64,000 nucleotides of DNA from Takakia lepidozioides (GCA_030704615.1 CM060734.1:22692001-22756000); one strand, 5' to 3'; shown: positions 1 through 12,380, counted from the stretch's first letter. Made by a program: numbers and translations. The notes: generated by a model not told the origin, from the letters alone.

Positions 1-250
1 TGGGGTGCCCTGGCTCGACTCTTAGTTTAACGAGTGATGGTGTTGTATTTCATGTTCTTGTGTCAACAGTGTGAGTCTAAGTTTCTATCTATTGTGGCAG
101 ACTACTTTATTGTGCATATATATGTGGTGTGGTTTGGACAGCGATGTAGTTGTGTAGCGATACGTATGCGCACGACAGTCGCATTGAACATTAACCTGGG
201 GTTGCAACTCTAAAATTTAAATTTAAATTTTTTTTTGTATGAAATAGGTA

Positions 251-2135
251 ATGGTGCGGTCACGTCCCCGTCGGTACACGGAGGATGATTTCCGGAACGT
301 TTATGCAGCTGTACAGCCACCCAGCCCGGGTTCGAACAATGGTGTGGTTGACATACCTCCATGAGCACCTCGGCGCCGTAGACTCGATGATGTGCCAATT
401 GTACCACATGTGCCTGAACAAGCCCCCGGGCATCCCATTTTGCTTCCTTTGCCGCCTCGAGGCCCTAGGCCTCCAAGTCCAGAGCCACGAGGCCCCAATC
501 GGCCCACATTCGAGGAACCCCTGCCGAAGGAGTGTTGATGCAAGAAGTGTTGGGCACGGACACTACCGGGGTTTCGACCAGTCATGCGTCAGGCACACAT
601 TGTTGATGACCACTATAAAATAAATGGGCTTGCGGATGCGGCAAGGGTGAGTCTCTAAGAACCCATCATACTCACATTAATACTTTAGGGTTGTTATAGT
701 GTTTTGTAAATGTGACACAAGTTCAGTTAACTTAAATCTCTTGGGTAGGAACACAAATGGCTAATTATTAAATCATGTAAATGTACGTGCAGCCATGAGT
801 CTTTGCCCAGGCGCGCAACCTCATTGCATCACAAGCATATGAGATGGGCCTTGCTTTGGAGTTGGAGGTCCATCTTGTGCCGGATGTGACCGTATTTTTC
901 CCTCAAGAGGAGGTAGATAGAATCCGTGAGGCGAAGGGCTATGGATGGGCATACAACCGGTTTGGTAGCCGGACCAGACCACGGCCACCAGCATCGACAT
1001 CTCGACCTCCTGGCCTTGTATCTGATCCACCACCGGCCGACATTCCTACATGTTCTCCCGAGCTTGTACCTACTCCACTATCTCTGGTTCCATGTCCACC
1101 ATCTGCTCCCCTTCTATCTGATCCACCACGTGCCGATGTTCCCACATCTCCTCCCGGCCTTGTACTTGCTCTACCATCTCCTTTCCTTATACCTGATCCA
1201 CCACTGTCCGACGTTCCCACATCTCATCCCGGCCTTGTATTTGCTTCATCATCTGATCCTGATCCATGTCCACCCTCTCCTCCCTGTGTGCCTGATCCAG
1301 TGGTACTCGACGTTTCCACATCTCTTCCCCTTGTACTTTCTTCCGCACCTCCAGTTGTAGCTTCTACTCCCCCACCTTCTGTAGCATCCCACCCTCCCCT
1401 CCCGCAGAGCCATGCTGGGACTACAGGACGTCGTGCACCTTGTACTCCCCGGCAATGTAGGGCCCGTCCTGCACTTGAGGTTCATCGGTCCGGGACCAGA
1501 ACGATAGAAGGTTGCTCATGAGATCAATCAAGCCCGCTTGTTGGATGACCTCCCTTAGCCCTCCTACTCCTATTCCTGAGAATGAGCCATTCGTTTATTG
1601 GGGTAGGCGCTATTGTGTAAGACCCGCAACTAACCCGGCCATGGGTCATGGGCTCTTTGCGGTGGATGACATCCCAGTTCCCCGTGGAAGAGATCGGATA
1701 GTGGACTTGTTTCCCTATTTTGGTCCCTATTACACCACAGCTGAGTGGGGCACATTGCATGGGGTGGCCCCTTACATACGGCCTTTTGTTCTATGCGTGA
1801 CCAATATTGACGTACGAGAGTGGATATTGAGTCCCTCATAGAGAATTTATTGTGATGGCGACCCCGATGTCTTCGGCAATGTTGCAGGGCTCATCAATAG
1901 TTCCATTGGTGACTCCAGACGAACAATGTACTATGGGATGAGCGACATGATGGGGATAGGAGACTAGTGCCTTCGATATCCACATTTGTCATGACATGTG
2001 CATGTAGGACAATTAGGGCCGGATCCGTTGTTTGCCTCATATGAGTTCTCTGAGGAGGCATGGAACCGTAGGGAGAACCATCAGTGGGATGTGTTCTGGA
2101 GACATGTTAGAAACAATCGGTAGGAATTCACAAAG
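251..2135 (+). pseudogene. Degenerate SET-domain-like protein gene, proline-rich N-terminal half
   Basis: Reading starts at ATG 251 (MVRSRPRRYTEDDF) and continues as a proline/arginine-rich exon to a donor at 646/647, with in-frame TGA codons at 362 and in the Glu-Cys-stop context near 535. A second exon from acceptor 810/811 encodes ARNLIASQAYEMGL and then a long Pro/Ser-rich stretch built from imperfect repeats of 73-99 bp (near 1021, 1120, 1193, 1292), each containing a DPP-x-x-DVPT-like core. A shifted frame from about 1512 carries MGHGLFAVDDIPVPRG and, after one in-frame stop, DGDPDVFGNVAGLINSS; these resemble the N-terminal G-x-G-L-F-A and C-terminal G-N-x-A-x-x-I-N-x-S motifs of SET lysine methyltransferase folds. 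Several stops and frameshifts mean it is not a working gene. It lies just upstream of a CACTA transposase on the same strand and could be that element's second gene or a captured host fragment. The SET assignment rests on two motifs and is moderate. Confidence 0.42.
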
Positions 2136-2445
2136 AACAATTTTGGGTTGTTTGCAACTTGTCATGCGTTTCTATACATATTTTTTACGATCGACATGGT
2201 GTCGACATTGTGATAATTGCATGTCAACTTCTCAATTGGCATATCAAACAATATATACAATATTTCATAACATGAATCATCGTCGTCATTGCTTGAGCAT
2301 TCCATATTTACTTTCATCCTTAAAAATAAATGAAATCTTGGGCCTAACCTTTTAGATGGCTGAAAGAAAAGTACCAACACCACTAACATGTAATTTGAAT
2401 AAAACGTTGTATATTGTACTGAAATTGTTTTGGTCTTCTAATTAG

Positions 2446-5400
2446 GTGCATGCACTAGAAGTGTATGCATCGAGGCACCAGCCATCTCATACCGGCATTG
2501 AGGCAGAGAATGTTGACTATGGCGAAGAGGACCATGAGATGAATGAGGGTGCGTCCCACTTGCATATTCCCGAAGACGTTGCAAGGGATGTTCCCAATGT
2601 TGAGGATGGTTTGGACCTTGATGAGGTCAGAGCCATGGAGGATCTTTTAATGAACCATTTGGGTGTCAAGGGACAACACATTGGGGATCATCACGATACG
2701 TCCACGGTGGGAGAAGCTCCGGGTCCAAGTGCAATGGAGGATGAGGCCAACACACCGTTGTACAAAGGGGCGAAAGTCAGCAGGCTTTCCACCATATTGT
2801 TGTTGCTTAATTTGCAAACCAGGTTTGGCATAAGCAATGTTGGTATGTCTGCAATCATGCGCACTATTGGAGACTACATCCTCGCCCCCCCATTTTGAGT
2901 ATAAAATGCCACGCTCGAGAAAAGAGGCAAGACAAGTCCTTGACTCAGTGGGGATGGGTTACAAAATTATCCATGCATGTCCTTGTGATCGGACCTTGTA
3001 CTATGGAGACCATGAGCGTGCTACCACGTGTCGCCCGTGCAAACAATCTAGATACCGAGATGATGTTCAAGGAAAGAAGATCCCACGAAAGGTAAATTAT
3101 CTAATTTCCATTGTATAACTTGGTAGGGTTTTAGGTTTTGAGGTTATGATATTGCCCGAATAATTTTGCGTTTCATAAATGTTAGTACATACAGAAGAAT
3201 AAATATATGATGCATGAAATATGCAGGGAATAGGCAGATCAAATATTCATTGACATTTGTTATAGGTGATGTCAGTGTAAGTTAGGATTTAGGGTTCAAG
3301 GTAGCAGATTGTTCTCAATTTGTATGTTGTGCAATTCATATGTATGTATGTGTAATATGAGAGTATATGGAATAAACATGAAGTTGATTTTGTCATATTG
3401 CTTGTGGGTGGGGTTAGAAAATGCATTATTTTCCAATCATCCCACGCTTGAAAGCACAATTTCGGAGTCCATCCTTCGCACAACTCATGAAGTGGCATGC
3501 GACACATTGAAGCCCCCCGGGAAAGGTGTGTGGCCCCCATGATTCTCAAGCATGGAAACACACCGAGGAGAAATGGTCTTTTCTGAAGGAAGATCCTAGA
3601 CATGTTCATCTCGGCTTGTCTATGGATGGTGTCAATCCATTCTCAAGAAGGGCCATATTATGTTGGCTGCCATTGTGCCAGGTGAATAACACAACTCTTT
3701 CTTGTTGCTTTACGATGTACGTGGTAGTACAATGTCGAATATATATGTAACTAAGATGATTTGTTTTGTTTGTATTTGAAACGATCTGATATGTATTGTA
3801 AATAACTTGTGTTGTAGGGAAAAAACAAGTGAAGGACATGGATGTGTATATGCGTCGACAACCAGCATGTAGCCTAGTGGTAATGGGTACATACCATGTT
3901 GGATGTGGTTGTGGGTTCAAACTACGGCCTGGTGTGTCATGAAGGTGTCCACCTTTCAGCTGGAAGGCAATAGCCCTTGTGGTGAAAAGACACCATAAGT
4001 TACGCTCCCTTCGGGAGGCGTCCTACTTTTTTGTATATGCGTCCATTGGTTGACGAACTGAAGCTTTTATGGAATGGAGTTCCAGCCTATGATGCATCGG
4101 TACCCACTGGCCGACGTTCTTTTCTCTTGCGAGGGATTTTGCTATGGACAATGCATGACTATCCACGTACAACTTAATTTGATATTATCTATAGTATTAA
4201 TATTTCTTCGGTATACCATGTGTTTGTATGTACTCGTCATGATTTATCTTTAGCAGTTCATGTTTACAGGGTTTATTGAAATACGAGGCGCATAATGTTA
4301 AATCCCAACTAAATTCATGGTTTTGTGCAGGGCTTTCAGTTTGTTCGGGACTAAGCACAAAGGGATACGCATGATGTTCATGTTGTGGGCCGGATAACCT
4401 TGATGCAAAGCATTCAACGAATGTCGGGAAAATGATCTATCCCAACTACCGGAAATTTCTACCTCTCGACCATCCATGGAGAATAGAGGCAAGAAATTAT
4501 TTGATGGAACCGTGGAGAGGAGACCTCCACCTGTGCGTCCACTCGGGTCATTTTGGAAAGGCCGGTGGAAAGAGGTGGTGGTAAAAAACATCGTAAAGCG
4601 AGGTGTGGCATGTCCCGGCTCTCAATCTTCTACGAGTTGCCTTATTGGGAGGAACAAGTCCGAAATGCATCCCTGCATACAAATGATTCCCTTGAATGTC
4701 CTCAAATTTCTCATATGAAATTGCACTGAGTTTAGGATTTATGACAAATTATATGGAAATTTCGTGATGCGCAGGATCTGAAAATCCGGCACCTCCTTGA
4801 TCCCATGCATATTGAGAAGAATGTGTGCTCGTCACTTCTTCATGTACTGGCCAACTTAACCAGGGGGGAAGAAAAAGCTGAGAGGTGATCACCTTGGTGT
4901 GAGGCGAGAGCTCCAAGCCCAAATGCGTATGCAACGACTATGGCCTCAAGAAGCTGGTGTGGACATGAACAATGTTCCCAAGTGGAAGTATAGGGCGCCA
5001 ACTTGGACATGGACAAATGAGGAATGGAAGCAAGTCCGAACCACAATAGGAGGTATCCGGACGCCAATCGGGTATGGCGCATTTCTACGCAACAAATTTG
5101 AGGATGCCGCCACTATCCATGGTTTGAAGTCTCACGACTACCACAACATTTTGCAAGACATCCTTCCCGTTGCAATACGAGGGACACTACATGAGGGCAT
5201 TCGGAAAGCTGTCTATCGACTGGGGGACTTGTTCCGCTGGATTTGCACAAAAGAGATGGAAGAGAAGGATTTCGAACGAATGAAAGTAGAGGCGGCCACG
5301 GTATTGTGTATGTTGGAGATGCATTTTTCCCCTAATTTCTTTGACCTCCAAGTGCACTTGTTTGGTGGAGGAGGCCGAGATTGTCGGTCCGGTCCATGCT

Positions 5401-5560
5401 CGTTGGATGTACTTTCTTGAGCGCTATATGAAGGACTTGAAAGCACATGTGCGGCAAAGGGCGCATCCCGAGGGTAGTATGGCGGAGGGGTACACTTGCA
5501 GGAGGCTATGGTTCTATGTACGGAGTACATGAAGAGGTTGGACAAAGACGCCCCCCGAAT
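2446..5560 (+). pseudogene. CACTA (En/Spm) TnpD-type transposase, decayed
   Basis: Scattered exons in changing frames match the plant CACTA transposase TnpD (tnp2 family plus its C-terminal conserved domain). The order is preserved: an acidic N-terminus with YKGAKVSRLSTILLLLNLQ (about 2,760-2,820), the MGYKIIHACPCDRTLYYG cysteine region (about 2,955-3,010), HYFPIIPRLKAQF (about 3,430), LGLSMDGVNPFS (about 3,613), KDMDVYMR (about 3,832-3,855), MHIEKNVC (about 4,806), GLKSHDYHNILQDILPVAIRG (about 5,124), and near the end GPVHARWMYFLERYMK and GSMAEGY. Exons are separated by AT-richer introns with GT/AG borders, for example the donor at 3,090/3,091. Damage includes a TGA after MKWHATH, a frameshift near 5,360 and a SINE in the exon at 3,857-4,031. 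The family catalyses excision and insertion of CACTA elements in the nucleus. The 5-prime-CACTA termini were not located. Family assignment is strong; exact exon borders are approximate. Confidence 0.85.
3857..4031 (+). mobile_element. tRNA-derived SINE (Au-like) with 12-bp target-site duplication
   Basis: A 175-bp insertion carries a pol III A-box-like TAGCCTAGTGGTAA (about 3,870) and a B-box-like GGTTCAAAC (about 3,913) with spacing as in tRNA-derived SINEs, a GC-rich body and a T-rich 3' end (TACTTTTT). The 12-bp sequence TGTATATGCGTC is repeated perfectly on both sides (3,845-3,856 and 4,032-4,043). Omitting the insert and one repeat rejoins the CACTA transposase frame exactly across VYMR and PLVDEL, which confirms both the insertion and its borders. 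Naming it Au-like is from memory of the plant SINE consensus. Confidence 0.85.
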
Positions 5561-5640
5561 GTGGAAATACCTGTGCTGCAAGGTTTATCATAACATCTCA
5601 GCTAGTCTTCTTATTCATAAAGGAGCTTCATCTTTCATCT

Positions 5641-8600
5641 AACCTCGACACTAATGTCGAGGTAATCTACCATCCGCGATAAAACCCGGAGTTGCATCCC
5701 AATGGTAAAAACGAAGGATATCACTGAAAAAATGTGTTCATACGAGCGTTCGCAATCCTAGGACTTACTCCCTGTGGCTACATGGCCATACTTACCATGT
5801 TAACCACATATTCCATAACATTTGCCATAACATAAAGCATTTGACAGTGTTTCAAATAAAGTCTTGTCGTTGCCACCCTTTCAATGAATCCTAGAATTCA
5901 ATGGGTTAAGTTGTAAAAAAAGCTATAGAGTGCAACCTGATTAGAAAACTCAAAACAAAGCAAGGAATACTGATTATAAATGTAAGAATAAAGTCATACA
6001 TGTTTGTGAGCCTTCTGTGTTGATTGTTGGGGACTCGTCACTTCTCCGATGGAGTCGGTCGGTAACCTCGCCATTGAGGTCGATGTTCCCACAAAATTTG
6101 TTGTTAGAGCAGTATTCTTCACAGTCACATCTACTAGTCTATTCGAAGCGTTGTTCTTTGAAGTGAGAGGTCTTAACGTTTTGGATTTTGTCATCTGCAT
6201 CTCAACTCATGGGATTTGAATTCTCTATTTAACAACAATTCGAAGACTCAAGTTTCTTGCTATAAAAATGACATGCGAATATCTTAAAACAATGGGAAAA
6301 TCTCATAACCATTTATACAACCAGCTTTGTATCAGATATCACGTACATTTTTGTGGTCCAATTTGGTTTTCATCCTCCGCTCTCTGCTACGCCCCGTTAT
6401 TGGGGATACTGTGCCGATTGGAAAATCACCAGCAGCCGGCGTGAATGTGTCAGGCTCGGAATCATCAGCAATAGTGATTGATTCTGTCTCTATGGCTTGC
6501 TTATTTTGTACTTCCAGATTATTGCTTCCAACACCTACAGCTCCGAGACTCTCCACAATCGGACTTCCAAAACCACAGTCTCCACAACCCTATCCAAGTC
6601 CTCCATATTGGTCTCGTCATTGAGCCACGTGCCCTCATTACCCTCATTATTACCCTCATCAGCCTCGTGAACTACCTGCTCAACATGCTCATTTTTTTTA
6701 ATTTCCTCAACCATCTCGTTGTTGTCAGGGCCACCAGCTGATCCAATTGCTCCAACTGTTTCAAGCTTTTCAGCCCCCTGCTGTTCAACGTCATCATCAT
6801 CCTCCTCCGGATCCTTGTCCCCGGTGGACTTGTCCGAGCTCCCACCACCCTCTTGACCATCAATTCCATCTTATGCTTCTCATCAGCATGTGGTTCTTCC
6901 TCAATCTCCTCTTTGTCCGAAGCATCCACTTCGTCCTCAGTGTCCTCATCCTCATCAGAGACCTCCGCAACCTTGTTTGTGTCAGAGGCACTGTCATGTT
7001 TTTCGGCATCTCCTTCTTCCTGAAACTTTATTCCTTTCTCCACTTCGAGGACCTTGAATATTGTCTCCATCTTATCATTGCAATGTTGAACATGGCTCTT
7101 CAGGTTTACATCCACAACACAAACTCCGTGTGCCTACAAAAAGAACTGATTACTGTTATTTCCAAGTCAACAAAATTCAAAGGACGAGATCAATATAATA
7201 GTAGTGGCAGTTGACGTCGACATTCATGTCGACGTTTGAGTCGTAACAACGAGGAGGTGATTATCCTTAGCTCACCTGAAGATGGTAGCTGAGCATATGA
7301 CCACCAAATATATTGAAGGCTAACATCCCCTCCTGACAGAACTGACCGACGAGGATTTCATAAACCTGACTCCGTAGCTCGTGCTTGTACACTCTTAGCT
7401 CCATTTCTCTATCACTGAGCTCAACTTTTGTGCCATGCAGCACGGGTTCCAAGGGCTTCTTGAAAAGAGTTGTTAGGATGTGTGCGTCTGGGATCTTGAG
7501 CTGGTTCTCTATTGCAGGAAAGACGTAGTCAAGGCATAACATAGGGCGTGCGGAAGCAGCAGATGTGATTGCGTATTTGCGCTCCTCTGATCCAGGGAGG
7601 TAGACTCCCTGAAGAAGAATGTACTTCGTGGAACCCCCACCGTACCTCACGTAAGAAACAAGATTTGATGAGGAAGCTTGGGTTGAGAAGAACACGAATA
7701 CGTTTGAAAAGACATTGCGCTTCCTAAAGGCAGACAGTATGGTGATGTAGTCCTTCCTCTCAAACACAAGATCCTCTCTGTCTCCAATTGTATTCACAAA
7801 GACCATACCAATGTTTTGATATTTCTTCCTGCTGAAGAATGAAAGACGGCTGGCAGCGTTCGAGAACCTCCTCTTTGCACCCAGCATGACATAACGGTCC
7901 TTGAATGATCGTGTCAGGTCGTCGTTGTAGGTCGTCATCTCCTCAATTTTCTTCTTCCAAAACAGTACATAGATCCTGAATGGCTCTGGGATTGAGGGTG
8001 TCACCTTGTTCATATTGGCCTTGTCTGCCAGATATTCCGCCGTTGTTTTGGACTGCATGGCCTTAAAAACTGTCTTAGTGATTTTGAGGTCATGTTTCAC
8101 CTTTGTCCATTCCTCCTTCGTGTACGGTTCTGGATTGCTTTTGGACCACTCTGCTCCTCCGAGTACCACCATGATGTCATCAACCACAAATCTTCATGTT
8201 TTCATGTAATCAATGTAGTCGTTCATGCTCCTCAAGGTTTGATCTTTACCCTTATATGGATTTCTAATGCTCAGCCTCAAGTCCAGGATCCTCTGTGCCA
8301 CCTTCTTGATCTGTCGCTGGTTAAGCCCTTGAAGCTTTTGGATAGCCGACTTGGTCAATGGAACCTGCTCAGAGTTGCATACAATCCCCATAGCATCAAT
8401 GAGCTCCCCCTTGTCCCACTTTCGAAACATAGTCTCCCACAACTCCCAGACGTCCTCATTAGCATGGACCAATGCCAACGCTTCTTTCGAGGAGTTCTTC
8501 TCCAGTATAACCAATGCCGCTTGCATAAACTCCTGGGATGAAGAGCACAATTATTTTCAGACCCAATAAATTATCAGTGAGGAAATTCCAAAAACCCCTA

Positions 8601-11600
8601 TCTAGATACTAGTATGTATATAAATGAAGAAAAAGACTATTAGAAGAATGTTTACCTTCCACAAGCCAGTCTCGTTCTTTTTTGCATTATCATTGTATTT
8701 CGGCGGCTTCCCAATTGATGCATAAAAGCTTCTCAGGTGACCCAATTTCTCGCTAAAAGTCGTGTCAAACTTTTGTGCTTTGTTCGGGTCATTTAGAAAC
8801 TTGGAGAGCGTCACCAGTTGCAAGTGCTCTTTTGACCACACAATCCTGGCCGGCCATTCTCCAAAGTAGTTTGCGAGCTGCTCGTCTATATCCAAATCCT
8901 CAACAAGTTCCTACAAACACAGTTCCATGTTGTAAAGATTTAATTCATTCGACGTCGACATTGATGTCGACGTTCAATTGACTCGACGGTATCCTACTTC
9001 ATTCTAATAGACGTCCATAGCATATAACGTTGACATGAATGTCGAGGTTCTAGACCAATTTCAAATCTATTTGTTGAATTCTAGAGTCAAGAGACATAGA
9101 TCTGGTTAGCGAGTACCTTGGCAGCCACGATAGTGTGTTGCCCTCCGATAATGAAAAATTTCGTCGAAGCATTGTCGATCTCCGCTGATCTCGTTGGTAT
9201 CTTCTCACACACATTGTCCTCCTTCTCTGAATCAATTGGAGTGAGATATACCGGATGTTGGGTATCCAGATGTCGGAGCTGCAGGAGTCTGATTTTGACC
9301 TCATCCTTGTACTTGAGGTTTAAAGGTCAGTAAACCATATGTTTAGGAGCAAGATTCATTCGCGATATCGGTATTTTGAAAGTTCTACTAAAACCGAATG
9401 GAAACATGTCGCCGTAGTATTCTACTAGATTTTTTGCCAGTTCTATTGACTTATCCTTGTCGTAAATGTCGGCTGTCTTGGGTCTCTTCACGTCGGGAGC
9501 AAGGGCTGGATCAATGGATTTCTTTGGTTTCCGCTGCTTTGAGGATGATCCAGCATCTTCCTGATCCTGCTCTGAAACTGATGACCCTGCCGTAGACTTA
9601 CGTCTTCGTCTTGCTGGTGTTTCCGTTCTTTGTTCCATGTTTTCATTACCGGATGTGAACAATACATCCTGAAAATGGCCCCAGGAGCGGATAAATGTTT
9701 TGGTATCCTGACCGATGTTGTTATCTTCATTGAACTTGAATCCTTTTTTATTGATTGTTTCATGAGGTTCTTGCGGACAGAATTTCCAGATGCTACTTAC
9801 CCGAATGTTTTTGGCACCCTTCCATCCTCAACAACAAAGATCACCAGCATTGGAGACTACATGTTCGTCTGGGTTTCCACTTCCTTCACGTATGCGTACT
9901 TGAGCTCTGTAACATTGCTTCCCGTCTTGTACTGAAACCGGAGCTTATGATCTAGAGGTTCCCCAGTGACTTCAATGCCCCATTCTTTTATGCTACTCTT
10001 CAATTTGTATATAGCTACATGCTCGGTCTTGTATCCCGGGGATCTGACAGATAAGAAATCCCCACAAATGTCTGCAGACATTCCGGGTTGGCAGTCTTCG
10101 GGGGCCTGAGAACTGCAAAAGCTATATGTCCAATATTTGATCAGGAAAACACCTCGACATTAATGTCGACGTTAGAAAATGTTTATGATGTGACCATGAT
10201 ATTTAATCACACTATCTTTTCAACATACAATGAAGGACAAACCAAATCCCACAAGGTTTGTAAGCTCAAACACATTGAAAAATCTTTGTAAATATCCATC
10301 TTTTATTCACATCAGAGAGCAACTGAGATTTACAACACATTACTCAACAATGAGACAACATTACTCAAATGTCCAGAGACCAGTGTCTTCATCACAATAG
10401 ATTCGGCCTAACCAAACACGTTCCAAAAGAGGAATCATCTTTTGATCTTGACCTTGAGTTCCCGACAGCCCAAGAATCTCGGCACAGACGTTGTCCATGG
10501 GTAGCTCATATTCTTCAGGGTATGACGTGCGTGGAACGTAAGTCTCTGGACTGTATGTTTCTGGAACATATGTAGGGTAGAATAACATGTATTCATATGG
10601 CCGTTGGATATTTCGTTGAGAGGAATGAATGTATTGTGGTGAGGTTGGCATGTATTCAGGGGATGACGGATAATATCCAGGAGATTTTGCTGCCTCTGAA
10701 CCGGATGATGAATAGGCTATTTCAGGTGGTTCAATGAGGTCCGGAAGCTCGTATTCGGGAGTTCCGGGAATTGGGTAGAAGCTCGATGAGTATTCGATCG
10801 TTTCATCATTTCCAGAATAATCACTCCTACACAACCACCTATGAACTGCCTCAGTTCATTGAAACACAAAATCTTGTTGATCCTACTTTTCCAAAGAATT
10901 GTTCTAAATTAACTCGACCTCGACATGAATGTCGACGTCCATTCGCAGAAGACCGTTTTCCTAAATTGCCTGTCCTGAGTAGATAGCCAGTGATAGTTAG
11001 TTTCAACCTATCTCACATGACGCTTCATCATCTACTGAAATAACTGCAATTAGATTTACGCTGCACTTAATGTAACTCTATTGTTATATAGAGTTATATC
11101 AGAATCTTAACGTCGACATTAATGTCGAGGTTCTTCATCTATTGTTTATTGATTAACAGTACTTGAGGTAATTGTAATCTTCAGTCCACGTAGAGTTGTG
11201 AAGAAAACTAATCTTATTGCATGAGAACGTTGACATTAATGTCAAGGTCCAATTCCCTCGTTGGACAGTCAACTAACGTGTTCATCCAAATTCTGTAAAA
11301 AAAACGTGAAATCTACAAATGCTATTACAAAAAGCTAATGTCTAGGCTTACCTCCCCCTCCTCGACACTAATATGAGAGTCCTGAACCTCGACATTAATG
11401 TCCAGGAAGTTTAAAAGGTTCATCAGCAACCTGCTTACGTACACTGGAAAATTGAGAGATGTTCAATTTATACATGATGCCTCTAAACCTTAACATTCAT
11501 GTCGAGGTTCCCTCCCCTTGTCGAACAGCTATAACGAAAGTGCTCATGTAGATGGTTGACAATATATGACACCCATACATGGGTCCGAAACATCTACACC

Positions 11601-11660
11601 CATACTGGGGTCCCGAAATGCCTACATACATTAATGTACCTCGACATCAATGTCAAGATT
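5641..11660. repeat. Palindrome family A: 11 dispersed copies of CCTCGACATTAATGTCGAGG-like sites
   Basis: Copies lie at about 5,641-5,664, 7,213-7,237, 8,951-8,975, 9,026-9,050, 10,151-10,174, 10,917-10,940, 11,109-11,133, 11,226-11,250, 11,385-11,408, 11,486-11,510 and 11,638-11,660. The core GTCGACAT-nn-ATGTCGA is kept, and the outer pair alternates between CCTCGA and CGTCGA. Five copies fall within 600 bp in the region upstream of the minus-strand ParB/methyltransferase-like pseudogene. Four lie inside its predicted introns and one just beyond its 3' side. None is in an exon. A half copy is at about 11,358. I saw no copy outside this 6-kb stretch. Confidence 0.88.
6332..10834 (-). pseudogene. 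ParB/Srx-like plus beta-class DNA-methyltransferase-like protein, multi-exon, with nonsense mutations
   Basis: Exons read high to low: about 10,828-10,365 (Tyr/Ser/Pro-rich, with YYPSSPEY and TSPQY CTD-like units), 10,112 to about 9,795, about 9,750-9,117, 8,910-8,656, 8,532-7,276, 7,133 to about 6,672 (acidic) and 6,556-6,332. Splice borders are canonical and frames join, for example LWTF to DSQAPEDC. Before 9,117 lies FFIIGGQHTIVAAK, the G-x-Q-H signature of ParB/Srx-fold domains, preceded by a basic RRRRKS linker. The 8,532-7,276 exon has NIGMVFVNTIGD followed by VFVFFST, in the place of motif IV (DPPY) and the next strand. It ends in MLAFNIFGGHML, which splices to AHGVCVVDVN, like motif I. 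That order (IV then I) is the beta-class order. The DPPY residues are absent. In-frame stops at 9,857 (TAG), 9,327 (TGA) and 8,194 (TGA) make it a pseudogene. Bacterial and phage ParB-methylase fusions have this layout. The assignment is inferred from motifs. Confidence 0.52.
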
Positions 11661-12380
11661 GTTTACAAAGAGAGTCGTCCTGATGTCCACCTACATTGCA
11701 CATTATGATGACATTACAATAGACCTACTTTGCAAAATTGGGCAACATTATGTCGAACTACATTGGAGAGATACTCCAAATTTACTCGAGATTTGTGTGT
11801 GTGAGAGATTCGCTCTAGGTGTGTGTTTGTGATTTGCTCTAGGTGTATGCGTGTGTGTCTGCATTTTTAATTAATCCTAGGTGTATGTGATTGTATGTTC
11901 TACTGATTTGCTCTAGGTGCGTTCATTGAGTTATACCTGGCCATGAGTCTGCTCCAACCTCACTCTCTTTAACCTGCAAACAAGGCAGACAACTGTTTAT
12001 TGGTGGACCAATGAAATCAAACTCAAACTCAAGATAATTCAAAACGAATCATCTATTATACATGCTGCAATTTGGAATTGTGTTTGTACCTCTATTTTAT
12101 CTCTACCCTGCTGGAATGTATTTGTTGCCCATGCTGCTCCTATGCAGCTCCTGTTGCTCCTGTCCCTACTCAGCCTATTGGAGCTTAAATTGCAGGGCTA
12201 AGGTTCTGAAACCCTTATTTTAACAAGCACATGGACAAAGAGATAGAGAAGAAACACATGGGCAAAGAAACTTGAAACACGTGGGCAAAGAGAGAGAGAG
12301 AAGAAACTTGAAACCTGAAATCAGCATTAAGAAACCATAAAATATTCAAGGTGCCTTTGAACATCAAATAGACCCGAGAG
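11661..12380. other. Gene-poor stretch with a LINE scrap
   Basis: The stretch holds GT-rich low-complexity sequence around 11,785-11,930 (repeated GATTTGCTCTAGGTG units) and, at 11,998-12,076, a remnant of the LINE family described at 50,787. Otherwise I see no coding sequence. Confidence 0.5.
11998..12076 (+). mobile_element. Short fragment of the same LINE family as 50,787-55,632
   Basis: TTGGTGGACCAATGAAATCA and CATGCTGCAATTTGGAA align with 53,088-53,165 of the full LINE (the linker between endonuclease and reverse transcriptase, protein WWTNEIKLKI), with small indels. Only about 80 bp remain. Confidence 0.7.

Noticed and set aside
844-1521. Extensin-like cell-wall protein
   Set aside because: There is no signal peptide and no SPPPP motifs; the proline-rich stretch continues a gene with upstream coding exons and a SET-like end.
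3867-3925. Functional tRNA gene (A and B box)
   Set aside because: No cloverleaf closes and no anticodon stem can be placed; the TSD and T-rich tail show a SINE.
6332-9117. Bacterial contamination suggested by the ParB/methylase layout
   Set aside because: The gene has several canonical spliceosomal introns and lies between plant transposons with matching composition.
8194-9859. Stop-codon readthrough or recoding of the three in-frame stops in the ParB-like gene
   Set aside because: Three different contexts, no conserved signal, and neighbouring elements are also decayed; ordinary nonsense mutations are simpler.
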